This document shows, one piece after another, positions 1-7,772 of a DNA stretch of 36,412 nucleotides. Below the pieces are notes generated by a model. The model was not told the origin of the DNA. It did no database searches and saw nothing but the letters and a program-made list of their open reading frames with translations. The DNA is from an uncultured Acetatifactor sp. (lineage in GTDB: Bacteria > Bacillota > Clostridia > Lachnospirales > Lachnospiraceae), in assembly GCA_910580225.1 (NCBI GenBank), contig CAJTXE010000041.1, forward strand, positions 1 to 36,412, written 5' to 3'. Position 1 is the first letter of the stretch. Each line of letters starts with the position of its first letter. The translations under genes and the position numbers were made by a program.

Positions 1-54
1 AGGTATCTCAAGGCAATAGAGAAAAAATTTAATCTTGAAATTCATGTGAATTAG
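1..54 (+). CDS. C-terminal end of an upstream protein (partial)
   Basis: Frame 1 is open from the window edge to a TAG at 52-54 and encodes about 17 residues (ending FNLEIHVN). The sequence reads like a normal charged C-terminus, but it is far too short to assign a family. The next gene starts 44 bases downstream with its own ribosome binding site. It could also be a chance open frame. Confidence 0.35.
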   Translation, partial: RYLKAIEKKFNLEIHVN

Positions 55-98
55 AATTAGAATATAAGGAAAAGTAAGTGTCCCCCTAAGGAGAAAGA

Positions 99-1184
99 AT
101 GAGAAGAACAAATTTGTTTATAAAGAGAGGCATATTATGGGGAATTGGAGGAAGCCTGGTGCTGCCGGCGTGCCTGCTGAGCGGATGCAGCCTGAAGCCC
201 GGGGAGCCGGCCCAGGAAATCTCCGCACCGACGGCAGCGGAAATAACGGGAGAGGATATGTCAGACAGCGCCCCGGAGGAGAGAACGGGAAATGGGGAAG
301 AAGCATCCGGTACTGAGGGGGCGTCGGGAAATGAGGGGGAAGCAGGAGGCACGGAAGAAATCAAAGAGGAGGAAACTTCTGCGTCGGAAGAGGAAGAATC
401 TGCCCAACTTGAGAGCTTTGTTCTGTACTTCAGCGGCATTGATGTCTGGGGATGGGTGGACACCCAAAGTCGGAGCGATGTGAATATCATTGCGGCAGTG
501 AATCCGGACACCAGGCATATCCAGTTAATCAATACGCCCAGGGACTATTATGTGGAGATGCCGGTCAGCGACGGGATGAAGGATAAGCTGACTCATGCGG
601 GAATATACGGGGTTGAGAATTCGGTGGGTACCCTGGAAATTTTATACGGCATTGAGATCGACTATTATATAAGGATGAACTTCTCCGGATTTGAATCCAT
701 TATCGATACGTTGGGGGGCGTGGATGTATACTCGGAATATGATTTTACAGTGGAACCGATTAAGCACTATACAGAGGGCTATAATCACCTGACAGGGCTG
801 GAAGCGCTGGCTTTTGTCCGCGAGCGTCATGCATTTGCGTCTGGGGACAATCAAAGGGGGCGGAACCAGATGGCACTGATTCAGGCAATGGTGGATAAGG
901 TCTGCTCTGTGGAGTTTCTGCTGAATTACTCGGAAATCATGGAGGAATTAACGGATATGTTCCGGACAAATGTTCCTCTGGAGCTGATCGCGGATATGGT
1001 TGGAAACCAGCTGCTGGATAAGACGGAGTGGACAGTGGATACCTATTCTGTAACAGGCAGCGGCGGTTCCGAAAAAACATACTCTGTGCCGGGCTCAAAA
1101 GCTTATGTCATGATTCCGGATGAGGAGGATGTGGCCGAGGCGGCGAAACTGATTGAGGGGGTTTTGAATGAGACTGAAAGATAA
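99..1184 (+). CDS. LCP (LytR-CpsA-Psr) family protein, lipoprotein form
   Basis: LCP enzymes transfer undecaprenyl-linked glycopolymers such as teichoic acid or capsule onto peptidoglycan at the outer face of the membrane. The 361-residue product has a basic, hydrophobic N-terminus ending in a lipobox (LSGC, Cys30), then a roughly 75-residue Glu/Ser/Gly-rich linker. The LCP domain follows at about 110-270. It shows the NTPRD motif (Arg148, Asp149), FVRERH (Arg241, Arg243) and a DNQRGRNQ segment, matching the conserved Arg/Asp residues that bind the lipid pyrophosphate. The start is supported by AAGGAGAAAGA just upstream. Many LCP proteins are held by an N-terminal transmembrane helix; here the Cys suggests a lipid anchor, which is my inference. 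The target polymer cannot be read from the context. Confidence 0.85.
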   Translation: MRRTNLFIKRGILWGIGGSLVLPACLLSGCSLKPGEPAQEISAPTAAEITGEDMSDSAPEERTGNGEEASGTEGASGNEGEAGGTEEIKEEETSASEEEESAQLESFVLYFSGIDVWGWVDTQSRSDVNIIAAVNPDTRHIQLINTPRDYYVEMPVSDGMKDKLTHAGIYGVENSVGTLEILYGIEIDYYIRMNFSGFESIIDTLGGVDVYSEYDFTVEPIKHYTEGYNHLTGLEALAFVRERHAFASGDNQRGRNQMALIQAMVDKVCSVEFLLNYSEIMEELTDMFRTNVPLELIADMVGNQLLDKTEWTVDTYSVTGSGGSEKTYSVPGSKAYVMIPDEEDVAEAAKLIEGVLNETER

Positions 1185-1291
1185 TCAGTCAATCAGGCAA
1201 TCAATATCCCGAAAAATTCGATAAGGAGAGGATATGCCGCCCGGACTGATATGATTTCCTGTGAGGAGAATCACGATGAGGAGAACCACAG

Positions 1292-2737
1292 ATGATATTA
1301 TATCACTACAGATCGATAGAAAGTGCTCTGCCGGAAGTGGAAAACAGCACATTCCGCTTTGCATCCCGTGAGGAATTGAACGATCCCATGGAAGGTTATC
1401 TGAACATTTACTGGCAGGGGGACAGGGCGGCATGGGAAGGCTTATTCCGGAATTATGTATGCAGCGTGTATCAGGCCATAGAATTTTACCTGTTGAGAGC
1501 AGATATAGATATGCTGCAGCACAATACTCTCTTGACGGATATGGGGAGATTTGATGATGTTCCGTTAGGCGGTGTTCTCAAGAAACTGGGTGATAGCTTT
1601 TTGGCGGACGAGGAAATACAGAGACTGTGTTCCATTTACGGAGATAACGGTCTGAAAGCGGAACGGGAAGAATTACAGATGCTTCTCCGTCTGATACATA
1701 ACAAGGCAATGGAAGCATGTGTGCAGAGAAACCTGAAGGCTGGGCTGGTACCAGAGGAGGAGGCCCAACCGATTCTGAAACATTTGAGTGCCGGTCGGGC
1801 CAGAGTACCGGCATATCCGTATAAACAGGCAGAAGAAGCTATAAAATCCGGAGAGTGGAGCGATGAATACAGACAGGTGTCCATGAAGAGCATGGAGGAG
1901 ATCTGGGAAGATCTGACAGAGCAGCTTTATATCAAGGCTGGTCTGGAGGATGAAGATTTTCTGTATCATCATGGGGATAAAAAGGACAGTAAATTTACGG
2001 AAGGAAAGGCGGAATCCAGACAGCGCAGAAACTGGTTGTCTGTCATGGTTGATTTTCCGAGAAATTATATGGAACAGCTGATCCGGATGACATATCCTGA
2101 GAGCTTTGTGGTCTGTTTTTCTGCCCGAAATGATAATTCTGCCATGTGGGGAAATTATGCAGACAACCATAGAGGCGTATGTCTTGTGTATGACATGGGG
2201 GAAGAGCAGGCAATTCGGATTGGTAAAGCATCTTCTCTTACACAGCATAAAGTGAAAAAGGTCACATATGGCGGAGAACCGCTGGAGAGAAATTTTTTTG
2301 AATCTCTTGGACGGTTTACAATGCCGCAGATTAAAAGATGGCTGACGGGTACCGGCGGAATCAGCAGCTGTTGTAAGGTATACTCGATGGAAACAGATGT
2401 GTGGAGAGAGCAGTATTGGAAAATCTTTGAGGCTAAAAATTATAGGAAACTGACGGCATGGGCTCATGAAGAAGAATACAGAATAGTGATTGATAATATG
2501 TTTTATGAGTATTCAAAGCCGGAGACAAGGATCTTAAAATATGACGCTGCAGCCTTGAAAGGCGTTATCTTCGGGATAAATACATCGGAATACGACAAGG
2601 AGCGAATCGTTAAAGCCATTGCGGGCAGGGGAGAAATGTGTGAGGACTTTGTGTTTCAGCAGGCGCGATATCATTATAAGAAGCAGATAATCGAAGTCCG
2701 TGATAAGGCGCTGTGGAAGTTAAAGCGGCATGGATGA
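1292..2737 (+). CDS. DUF2971 family protein
   Basis: A soluble protein of 481 residues without signal peptide or membrane helix. The C-terminal half carries the pattern I associate with DUF2971: an FVVCFSARND strand, then MWGNYADNHRGVCLVYD, then a later HEEEYRIV segment before the C-terminus. The N-terminal YHYRSIESAL and the ELNDPMEG segment also fit. The molecular function of this family is not established to my knowledge; members occur scattered in accessory regions. The start is preceded by GATGAGGAGAA at a good distance. It lies about 100 bases after the LCP gene on the same strand and nothing shows that the two work together. Family assignment is by eye. Confidence 0.75.
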   Translation: MILYHYRSIESALPEVENSTFRFASREELNDPMEGYLNIYWQGDRAAWEGLFRNYVCSVYQAIEFYLLRADIDMLQHNTLLTDMGRFDDVPLGGVLKKLGDSFLADEEIQRLCSIYGDNGLKAEREELQMLLRLIHNKAMEACVQRNLKAGLVPEEEAQPILKHLSAGRARVPAYPYKQAEEAIKSGEWSDEYRQVSMKSMEEIWEDLTEQLYIKAGLEDEDFLYHHGDKKDSKFTEGKAESRQRRNWLSVMVDFPRNYMEQLIRMTYPESFVVCFSARNDNSAMWGNYADNHRGVCLVYDMGEEQAIRIGKASSLTQHKVKKVTYGGEPLERNFFESLGRFTMPQIKRWLTGTGGISSCCKVYSMETDVWREQYWKIFEAKNYRKLTAWAHEEEYRIVIDNMFYEYSKPETRILKYDAAALKGVIFGINTSEYDKERIVKAIAGRGEMCEDFVFQQARYHYKKQIIEVRDKALWKLKRHG

Positions 2738-2917
2738 GGTGAGCGAGCCTTAGAACGTAATTTGAAAATTCATTTCTGCCAACTGCCGCGATTCACCGCG
2801 GCCCTGCATCCGGGGGTATATGCGGCCCTCATACATTCAATGCGGCCCAAGATATCTTCTTCATTCGGGCCCAATTTCCCACAAATTGTGATGCATAAAT
2901 ATACAGGAGAGGACATC

Positions 2918-3379
2918 ATGAGCATCAGAAGAAATGTGATCGATTATTCAAGAGGAGACAATCTGCGCTGTTTCTGGCGGCTGTATCATCTGCAGAAAAA
3001 GGCAAAACACAGGTTTGTGAGAGATATTCTGACTTTTTTTATGAGCAGGAGCGCTCATCGGCACGGAGGGTATATTGGTCCGGACACCGTGTTTCTGGAG
3101 ATTCCCTGTCTTCCTCATGGTCTGCACGGAATCTTTATCTCCCGGTTTGCAGTGATTGGAGAGGGGTGCCGGATCTATCAGAATGTGACCATCGGGGAAG
3201 TCGACAGGAAAGCCCCGGTGATCGGGAAGCATTGTCTCATCGGTGCAGGCGCGATTCTTCTGGGTGATATCCGGATTGGGGATAATGTAAAGATAGGAGC
3301 AGGAACAGTGGTGAACACAGATGTGCCGGACAATGCCACAGTGGTTTCACAGCCGGCGCGGATTAAAAAACAGGAATAA
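2918..3379 (+). CDS. Hexapeptide-repeat acyltransferase (serine acetyltransferase-like)
   Basis: From ATG 2918, preceded by ACAGGAGAGG, this encodes 153 residues. The open frame extends further upstream to 2762, but that stretch has no ribosome binding site and reads as non-coding. The C-terminal 85 residues form a left-handed beta-helix pattern of hexapeptide repeats (VIGEGCRIYQNVTIGE, VIGKHCLIGAGAIL, RIGDNVKIGAGTVV) and end with VPDNATVVSQPARI. That ending is typical of CysE-type and polysaccharide O-acetyltransferases using acetyl-CoA. It lacks the long N-terminal helical domain of classical CysE, so a sugar or cell-surface polymer acetyltransferase is as likely as serine acetylation. The surrounding wall-protein genes favour an envelope role, but this is inference. 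Confidence 0.75.
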   Translation: MSIRRNVIDYSRGDNLRCFWRLYHLQKKAKHRFVRDILTFFMSRSAHRHGGYIGPDTVFLEIPCLPHGLHGIFISRFAVIGEGCRIYQNVTIGEVDRKAPVIGKHCLIGAGAILLGDIRIGDNVKIGAGTVVNTDVPDNATVVSQPARIKKQE

Positions 3380-3393
3380 AAAATGAAAAAAAC

Positions 3394-3422
3394 TTTATAT
3401 TTACCTGCGATAATGTTATAAT
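3394..3422 (+). promoter_or_regulatory. SigA-type promoter for the LysM protein
   Basis: TTTATA (3394-3399), 17 bases, TATAAT (3417-3422). It is a perfect -10 with a 4/6 -35. Transcription would start near 3429, at the base of the leader hairpin described separately. Confidence 0.65.
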
Positions 3423-3428
3423 GAAATA

Positions 3429-3480
3429 GCGTGTGTATATTTCGCCGGGAGGGATAGCCTTCGGAGAGACTTACACAGGC
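3429..3480 (+). promoter_or_regulatory. Two-stem structured 5' leader
   Basis: An outer helix pairs GC plus TGTGTA (3429-3437) with TACACA plus GC (3472-3480) across one G/G mismatch. Inside, CCGGGAGG (3445-3452) pairs with CCTTCGG (3458-3464) with one bulged G and a GATAG loop. The structure begins almost at the predicted transcription start and ends about 15 bases before the ribosome binding site. It could be a small regulatory RNA element or a 5' stabilising hairpin. I do not recognise it as a known riboswitch class. Confidence 0.4.
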
Positions 3481-3508
3481 AAAAATACGAAAGGAGGATT
3501 TCAGGTAA

Positions 3509-6500
3509 ATGAAATCTATCAAACGTGGCCTGGCTGCGCTGCTGGCAGCACTGTTGATTCTGCCGACACAGCCAGTGACAGCCGCAGGACCGGACACGCC
3601 TCCGGTCAGTGAAGCCGAATACGGCGGAACAGATGAAAGTTCCGACGATATCATCGGTGATCAGGAGAGCGGCAACGACAGCTCAGCAGAAGAGGAGAAG
3701 GAATCTGTTCAGATTCCGGATGAAGATGCTGATGTCTCAGACAGTGACGGAGAGGATACCGTGGACGGCGGCGGGGAAAGTTCTGAGGGAAGTGACTCTT
3801 CTGATGCGGAGGGAGATTCCGAGGAGAGCGAATTCCCGGATGAATCCGAAGGCTCTGTAGACAGCGAATCCTCAGATGAGGCCGAAGATTCTGAAGAAAC
3901 GGATGCTTCAGATGAAGATTCAGAGGAAGAGGACTCCGAGAGCAGTGACGGGAGCGATGCCGTTGAGACTCCGGATGAGAGCAATGGCAGCAGTGAAGAG
4001 GACGATTCAGATAGCGATGATGCCATGGATTCCGAAGAGGAAAGCGGTGAGGACTCCGTTACCGGAGAAGCGGATGAAGATGCTTCCGGGTCGGGGGCAG
4101 ATGGGGAAGGTGTCCTTGACCCGGCAGAGGGAACCGATGCAGAAGTGACACCTGAGATGGCTCCGGAATTCGGAATTGGCGGGGTGATATTCAGCACCGG
4201 CGGCGAGTATCAGCTGGTTATTAATCCCAGTCTTTCCGAAGATGAGGCATATGCAGGATTTACGGGTGTTTTCGGGGAAGACGGAAGCTATACGATCCAG
4301 ATTCCGGAAGAGGATCCTTTCTTCCCTTACGAGGTTCAGTTTGCCGGTTTTGAAGACAGCGAACCTCAGAATGTATGGTTTATGACTCCTGATTCCACGG
4401 TAGAATTCGGCGGACATACGTTCCGGGTGGCAGCAAACTTCACCGGAAATGCAGTGACCCAGTTAAGTCTGAACATTGCGGGGGATGTTGTAGTGATCTA
4501 CCCTCAGGAGAAGGAATTCGGCGGAGCGGATCCGATTTCACTGCTGCCCTTGGAGAGGCGGTATCTGGATTCAATAGACCTTCAGGGGTATACGCCGCTG
4601 GAATTGACCATGGTGTCTGTGGACTCTGTGTTTGCGGGAAATGTTGATCTGAAGGGGACCGACAGGATTATGTGGACTGTCAATTATAATGACCTGGGGT
4701 ATTATCAGATAAATCAGCCCGGTGATTATATCAATTTGAGTTATTCCACCAGTTTTGAGATGATTGTGGGAGAGCCGGACCAGCTGGCAGCAGATAATAT
4801 TCGCTATATCGTATATACCAATACGACGCCTGCAGCCGACTGGCTGAAGCCTGTGTTTTATGTACAGGATGAAAACGGTGCCCGGACAGCGGTTGAGGTG
4901 AAGGATAACGATTATTGGTCCAGAAATGAGAATCCATATGCACCGGATTCCAAATATCAGTATGGATATGAAAGCTTTGAGATATCAAGTGTCAACGGAG
5001 AATTCAGGGAAGGCTATCTGGCTCTGGGGATTAATAAGGAGGCTTATCCCCAGACAAAATTTACCTCTGTCAGGGTATTTGAAGGATGGCACGAGTCGGC
5101 TGAATCGGCTATGGGTGCCGCAGAGATTACCGGTCAGATTTTTGCCGGAGATATGTCCCAGGTAAATGCAGGTTACCCTGTAAAGCGTTATACGGCTCAT
5201 TATGTTACCCTGGTATCTTATGATAGTGAGGGAAAGATTACAGGATGTCTGCCGGTAGAACTTTATTTCCGAAATACACAGCATGGTCTTGAACTACGGT
5301 CATTGAGAAAAGCCGATGGAGAATATGTATCTTATTATAGTTCTTCCCATTCAATCATTGACGGATGTGAGTATTATACATATTATCTGGAGAAAGGAAC
5401 TCCGGTCAATGAACAATATCGTCAGGGTTTTTCGTATTACAATGATGGGGTAGTGGATCATTCTGTGATAACTGCGGCATATGTAGGGCATTATGCAAGC
5501 ATTGCAGAGGCACAGGCTGCAGGAGCGGCAGATATAAAGGATACTCTGTTTGTGACCGGCAGCTATGATGACAGAGGCGGCTACCTGGCAGATTACTCGG
5601 CAGGAGTCAACTTTACTGTCATAATCGGCGGAGACGGAACAGAGGGGCAGCAGGTTCTGAAGTATCATATCAAGACAGAACTCAGCGATGAGGACAGAAG
5701 GCCCAGCGGCAATACCAGTGTGTCTTTTTATGGAGCATATTCACCGAACGATTTTTATGTGTCATCGGTTAAACTCCAGGATTCCTATGCGGAAAACAAC
5801 TATATCGTATTCATTGTGAATGATGATGTGGACCGCAGTAATCTTGCACTTGATTTTTATGCAAACGATAGTATAAAGCTTTATGCAGCGGGCAGCAGTA
5901 CACCGGAGATTCCCAGAAAGAGCTTTCATGATTTCTCCAAAGGGGCGGTGCAGTTTACGGCTTCTGCTGAAAACGGAGAGAATGCCAAGAATTACTGGGT
6001 TCAGATCATTTCCAGGTCAGCAGCGAACGGACAGCTCTTTATCAACAGCCTGATTGATACCAATGCAAAAACCAAAATCGAAGGCGGTGTCACTTATACC
6101 ACCAGAGAAGTGATGCTGGATGCGCTGCATGAATATAAGCATGATATTAAGCTTGCAAACATGGGAAGCGAAGCAATCGCGAACCTGTCTGTGGTGCTGG
6201 ATTCGTCCGTTGTGGAACTGGACGATTACTGGACATTGACCGGAAATCATGAATTGTCTGGATTTACCACAACAGATGATTCCCGGGAATCTGATAAATT
6301 GGGCAATTTGGCCATGGTTCGCCTGAAAGGGAAAGAAGGCGTGGAAGCCGGTACGGATATCACAGGCACTCTGACGCTCAAGTCCGGTGATGCCGCCTTG
6401 GTGGTAATGACCCTTACTGGTACCGTAGGTGACCCTGTTATTACCACCAAAGAGGTTCCCGAAGCAGTCAAGTATGTTCCTTACGGCACCATGATTCAGA

Positions 6501-7552
6501 ACAGCAACAAATACAGCTGGAATACTGTGACTTATGAATTGTGGAGAGGGAATCTGCCGGAAGGCATGATAATCAGGCCCAATGGCGAATTATATGGTGT
6601 GCCTACGGAAGTAGGTGAATTTACCTTCACGGTGAGAATGCGAAACAGCTATAGCAGTTTCGACAGCAGCATAAGAGAATTCACACTGATCGTAAAAGAA
6701 AACACCAATGAAAACGTGGAAGGCCAGACTGACGAAAGCTACGAACTGACAGAACGCGTAACATACGATTACAATGCCGGCCTGGGCGACCAGCTGATGG
6801 TATCTCAGGGTGTGTACGGAGAGTTCGTTGATCTGTGGCTGGATGGACAGAAGCTGACCGACGGCGTGGATTATACTTCCGAGTCCGGCAGTACCAGGAT
6901 TACGATCTTTGCCCAGACACTGTCAGGCAATAAGGCAGAGGGAACCCATACCCTCGGTATTGAGTTCCGTACCGCTGACACCAAAACGCTGAAGCGTGCT
7001 GCACAGAACTACATTCTGGGCGGTAAAGGCAGCTTTGACGGGGATAACAACGGTTCGGGTAATGACAACAATAACAACGGTTCAGGCAATAACAATAATA
7101 ACAATAATAACAATAATAACAATGACGACAGCAGTTCTGATGACTCGTCCAAGGGTTCCCGGGATGCTGATGCAGATATTACAGAGACATCTTACACGGT
7201 GGTAAGAGGAGATACCCTGTGGAAGATAGCTGTAAAATTCTATGGCAACGGCAATCGGTGGAGGAAGATTTACGAGGATAACAAAGATGTTCTGCGTGAT
7301 CCCAACAGGCTCCGCGCGGGTCAGGTACTGAAGATCAGGTCCGTTACCGCAGCCGGAAACAGGGATACGAAAACACAGGGTGCTTTGAAAGGAGGTACTT
7401 ATACGGTACAGCCGGGAGACAGTCTGTGGAAGATTGCGGCAAAGGTTTACGGAAACGGGCGCAGATGGAACAGGATTTATGAGGCAAATACCGATAAGCT
7501 TTCGGATGCATCAAAGATCCGTGTAGGTCGGGTACTGGTTATTCCGGAATAA
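3509..7552 (+). CDS. Large secreted LysM-domain protein with acidic Ser/Asp/Glu stalk
   Basis: A 1347-residue exported protein. An N-terminal signal peptide (basic start, hydrophobic core, cut near AAG at about residue 26) is followed by a strongly acidic low-complexity stretch of Ser, Asp and Glu to about residue 215. A long beta-rich region of unknown fold comes next. At about 985-1070 there is a putative Ig/cadherin-like (He_PIG type) domain with LPEGMIIRPNGELYGVPTEVGEFTFTV split across two strands. A Gly/Ser/Asn linker with a run of 12 Asn (1194-1205) leads to two C-terminal LysM domains (about 1228-1278 and 1297-1347), each with a GD(T/S)LWKIA core and YGNG. LysM binds N-acetylglucosamine polymers, so the protein is probably held in the wall by its C-terminus with the rest exposed. 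AAGGAGG precedes the start. Function unknown; adhesin or structural wall protein is plausible. Confidence 0.85.
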   Translation: MKSIKRGLAALLAALLILPTQPVTAAGPDTPPVSEAEYGGTDESSDDIIGDQESGNDSSAEEEKESVQIPDEDADVSDSDGEDTVDGGGESSEGSDSSDAEGDSEESEFPDESEGSVDSESSDEAEDSEETDASDEDSEEEDSESSDGSDAVETPDESNGSSEEDDSDSDDAMDSEEESGEDSVTGEADEDASGSGADGEGVLDPAEGTDAEVTPEMAPEFGIGGVIFSTGGEYQLVINPSLSEDEAYAGFTGVFGEDGSYTIQIPEEDPFFPYEVQFAGFEDSEPQNVWFMTPDSTVEFGGHTFRVAANFTGNAVTQLSLNIAGDVVVIYPQEKEFGGADPISLLPLERRYLDSIDLQGYTPLELTMVSVDSVFAGNVDLKGTDRIMWTVNYNDLGYYQINQPGDYINLSYSTSFEMIVGEPDQLAADNIRYIVYTNTTPAADWLKPVFYVQDENGARTAVEVKDNDYWSRNENPYAPDSKYQYGYESFEISSVNGEFREGYLALGINKEAYPQTKFTSVRVFEGWHESAESAMGAAEITGQIFAGDMSQVNAGYPVKRYTAHYVTLVSYDSEGKITGCLPVELYFRNTQHGLELRSLRKADGEYVSYYSSSHSIIDGCEYYTYYLEKGTPVNEQYRQGFSYYNDGVVDHSVITAAYVGHYASIAEAQAAGAADIKDTLFVTGSYDDRGGYLADYSAGVNFTVIIGGDGTEGQQVLKYHIKTELSDEDRRPSGNTSVSFYGAYSPNDFYVSSVKLQDSYAENNYIVFIVNDDVDRSNLALDFYANDSIKLYAAGSSTPEIPRKSFHDFSKGAVQFTASAENGENAKNYWVQIISRSAANGQLFINSLIDTNAKTKIEGGVTYTTREVMLDALHEYKHDIKLANMGSEAIANLSVVLDSSVVELDDYWTLTGNHELSGFTTTDDSRESDKLGNLAMVRLKGKEGVEAGTDITGTLTLKSGDAALVVMTLTGTVGDPVITTKEVPEAVKYVPYGTMIQNSNKYSWNTVTYELWRGNLPEGMIIRPNGELYGVPTEVGEFTFTVRMRNSYSSFDSSIREFTLIVKENTNENVEGQTDESYELTERVTYDYNAGLGDQLMVSQGVYGEFVDLWLDGQKLTDGVDYTSESGSTRITIFAQTLSGNKAEGTHTLGIEFRTADTKTLKRAAQNYILGGKGSFDGDNNGSGNDNNNNGSGNNNNNNNNNNNNDDSSSDDSSKGSRDADADITETSYTVVRGDTLWKIAVKFYGNGNRWRKIYEDNKDVLRDPNRLRAGQVLKIRSVTAAGNRDTKTQGALKGGTYTVQPGDSLWKIAAKVYGNGRRWNRIYEANTDKLSDASKIRVGRVLVIPE
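7088..7123 (+). repeat. Asn-codon (AAT/AAC) microsatellite
   Basis: Twelve consecutive Asn codons built from AAT and AAC, with further GGTTCxGGxAAT and AAC blocks just upstream (from about 7048), in the linker before the LysM domains. The tract is in frame and could vary in length by slippage. Confidence 0.8.
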
Positions 7553-7560
7553 TATGTTTC

Positions 7561-7589
7561 AGGGGGGTGGTTTCAAGCTGCCCCCTTTT
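7561..7589 (+). terminator. Intrinsic terminator after the LysM gene
   Basis: AGGGGG (7561-7566) pairs with CCCCCT (7581-7586), followed directly by TTTT. It lies 9 bases after the stop codon. Confidence 0.75.
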
Positions 7590-7634
7590 GTATGCGCAGA
7601 CCCGCATAAATTTCTGTTCGGATGATTTTATCGG

Positions 7635-7663
7635 ATGACAGAATCGGAAAACTGGTGTATAAT
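7635..7663 (+). promoter_or_regulatory. Promoter for the MATE transporter
   Basis: ATGACA (7635-7640), 17 bases, TATAAT (7658-7663); 5/6 and 6/6 to SigA consensus. It leaves a leader of about 100 bases before the gene. TACCTT (7736-7741) and AAGGTA (7755-7760) can pair in a hairpin that ends right at the ribosome binding site. Confidence 0.7.
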
Positions 7664-7772
7664 GGGCATACGTTTTGCGTCAAAAGTCGGAACGGTGAAG
7701 AGAAATGGCGCCTGAAGGGGTGTGTCGTATACAGATACCTTCCAGGACAGCAGAAAGGTACGGAGATAGAGT

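Noticed and set aside
1673..2467. 264-residue minus-strand open frame opposite the DUF2971 gene
   Set aside because: Shadow of a gene with clear family motifs and ribosome binding site on the plus strand.
2798..2848. Three copies of GCGGCCC upstream of the acyltransferase gene
   Set aside because: Spacings of 24 and 20 bases and no symmetry; no sign of a binding site or array.
7664..7772. Possible riboswitch in the leader of the MATE gene
   Set aside because: I considered guanidine, ZTP, NiCo and THF classes, but none of their conserved cores could be matched; only a 6-bp hairpin near the ribosome binding site is supported.
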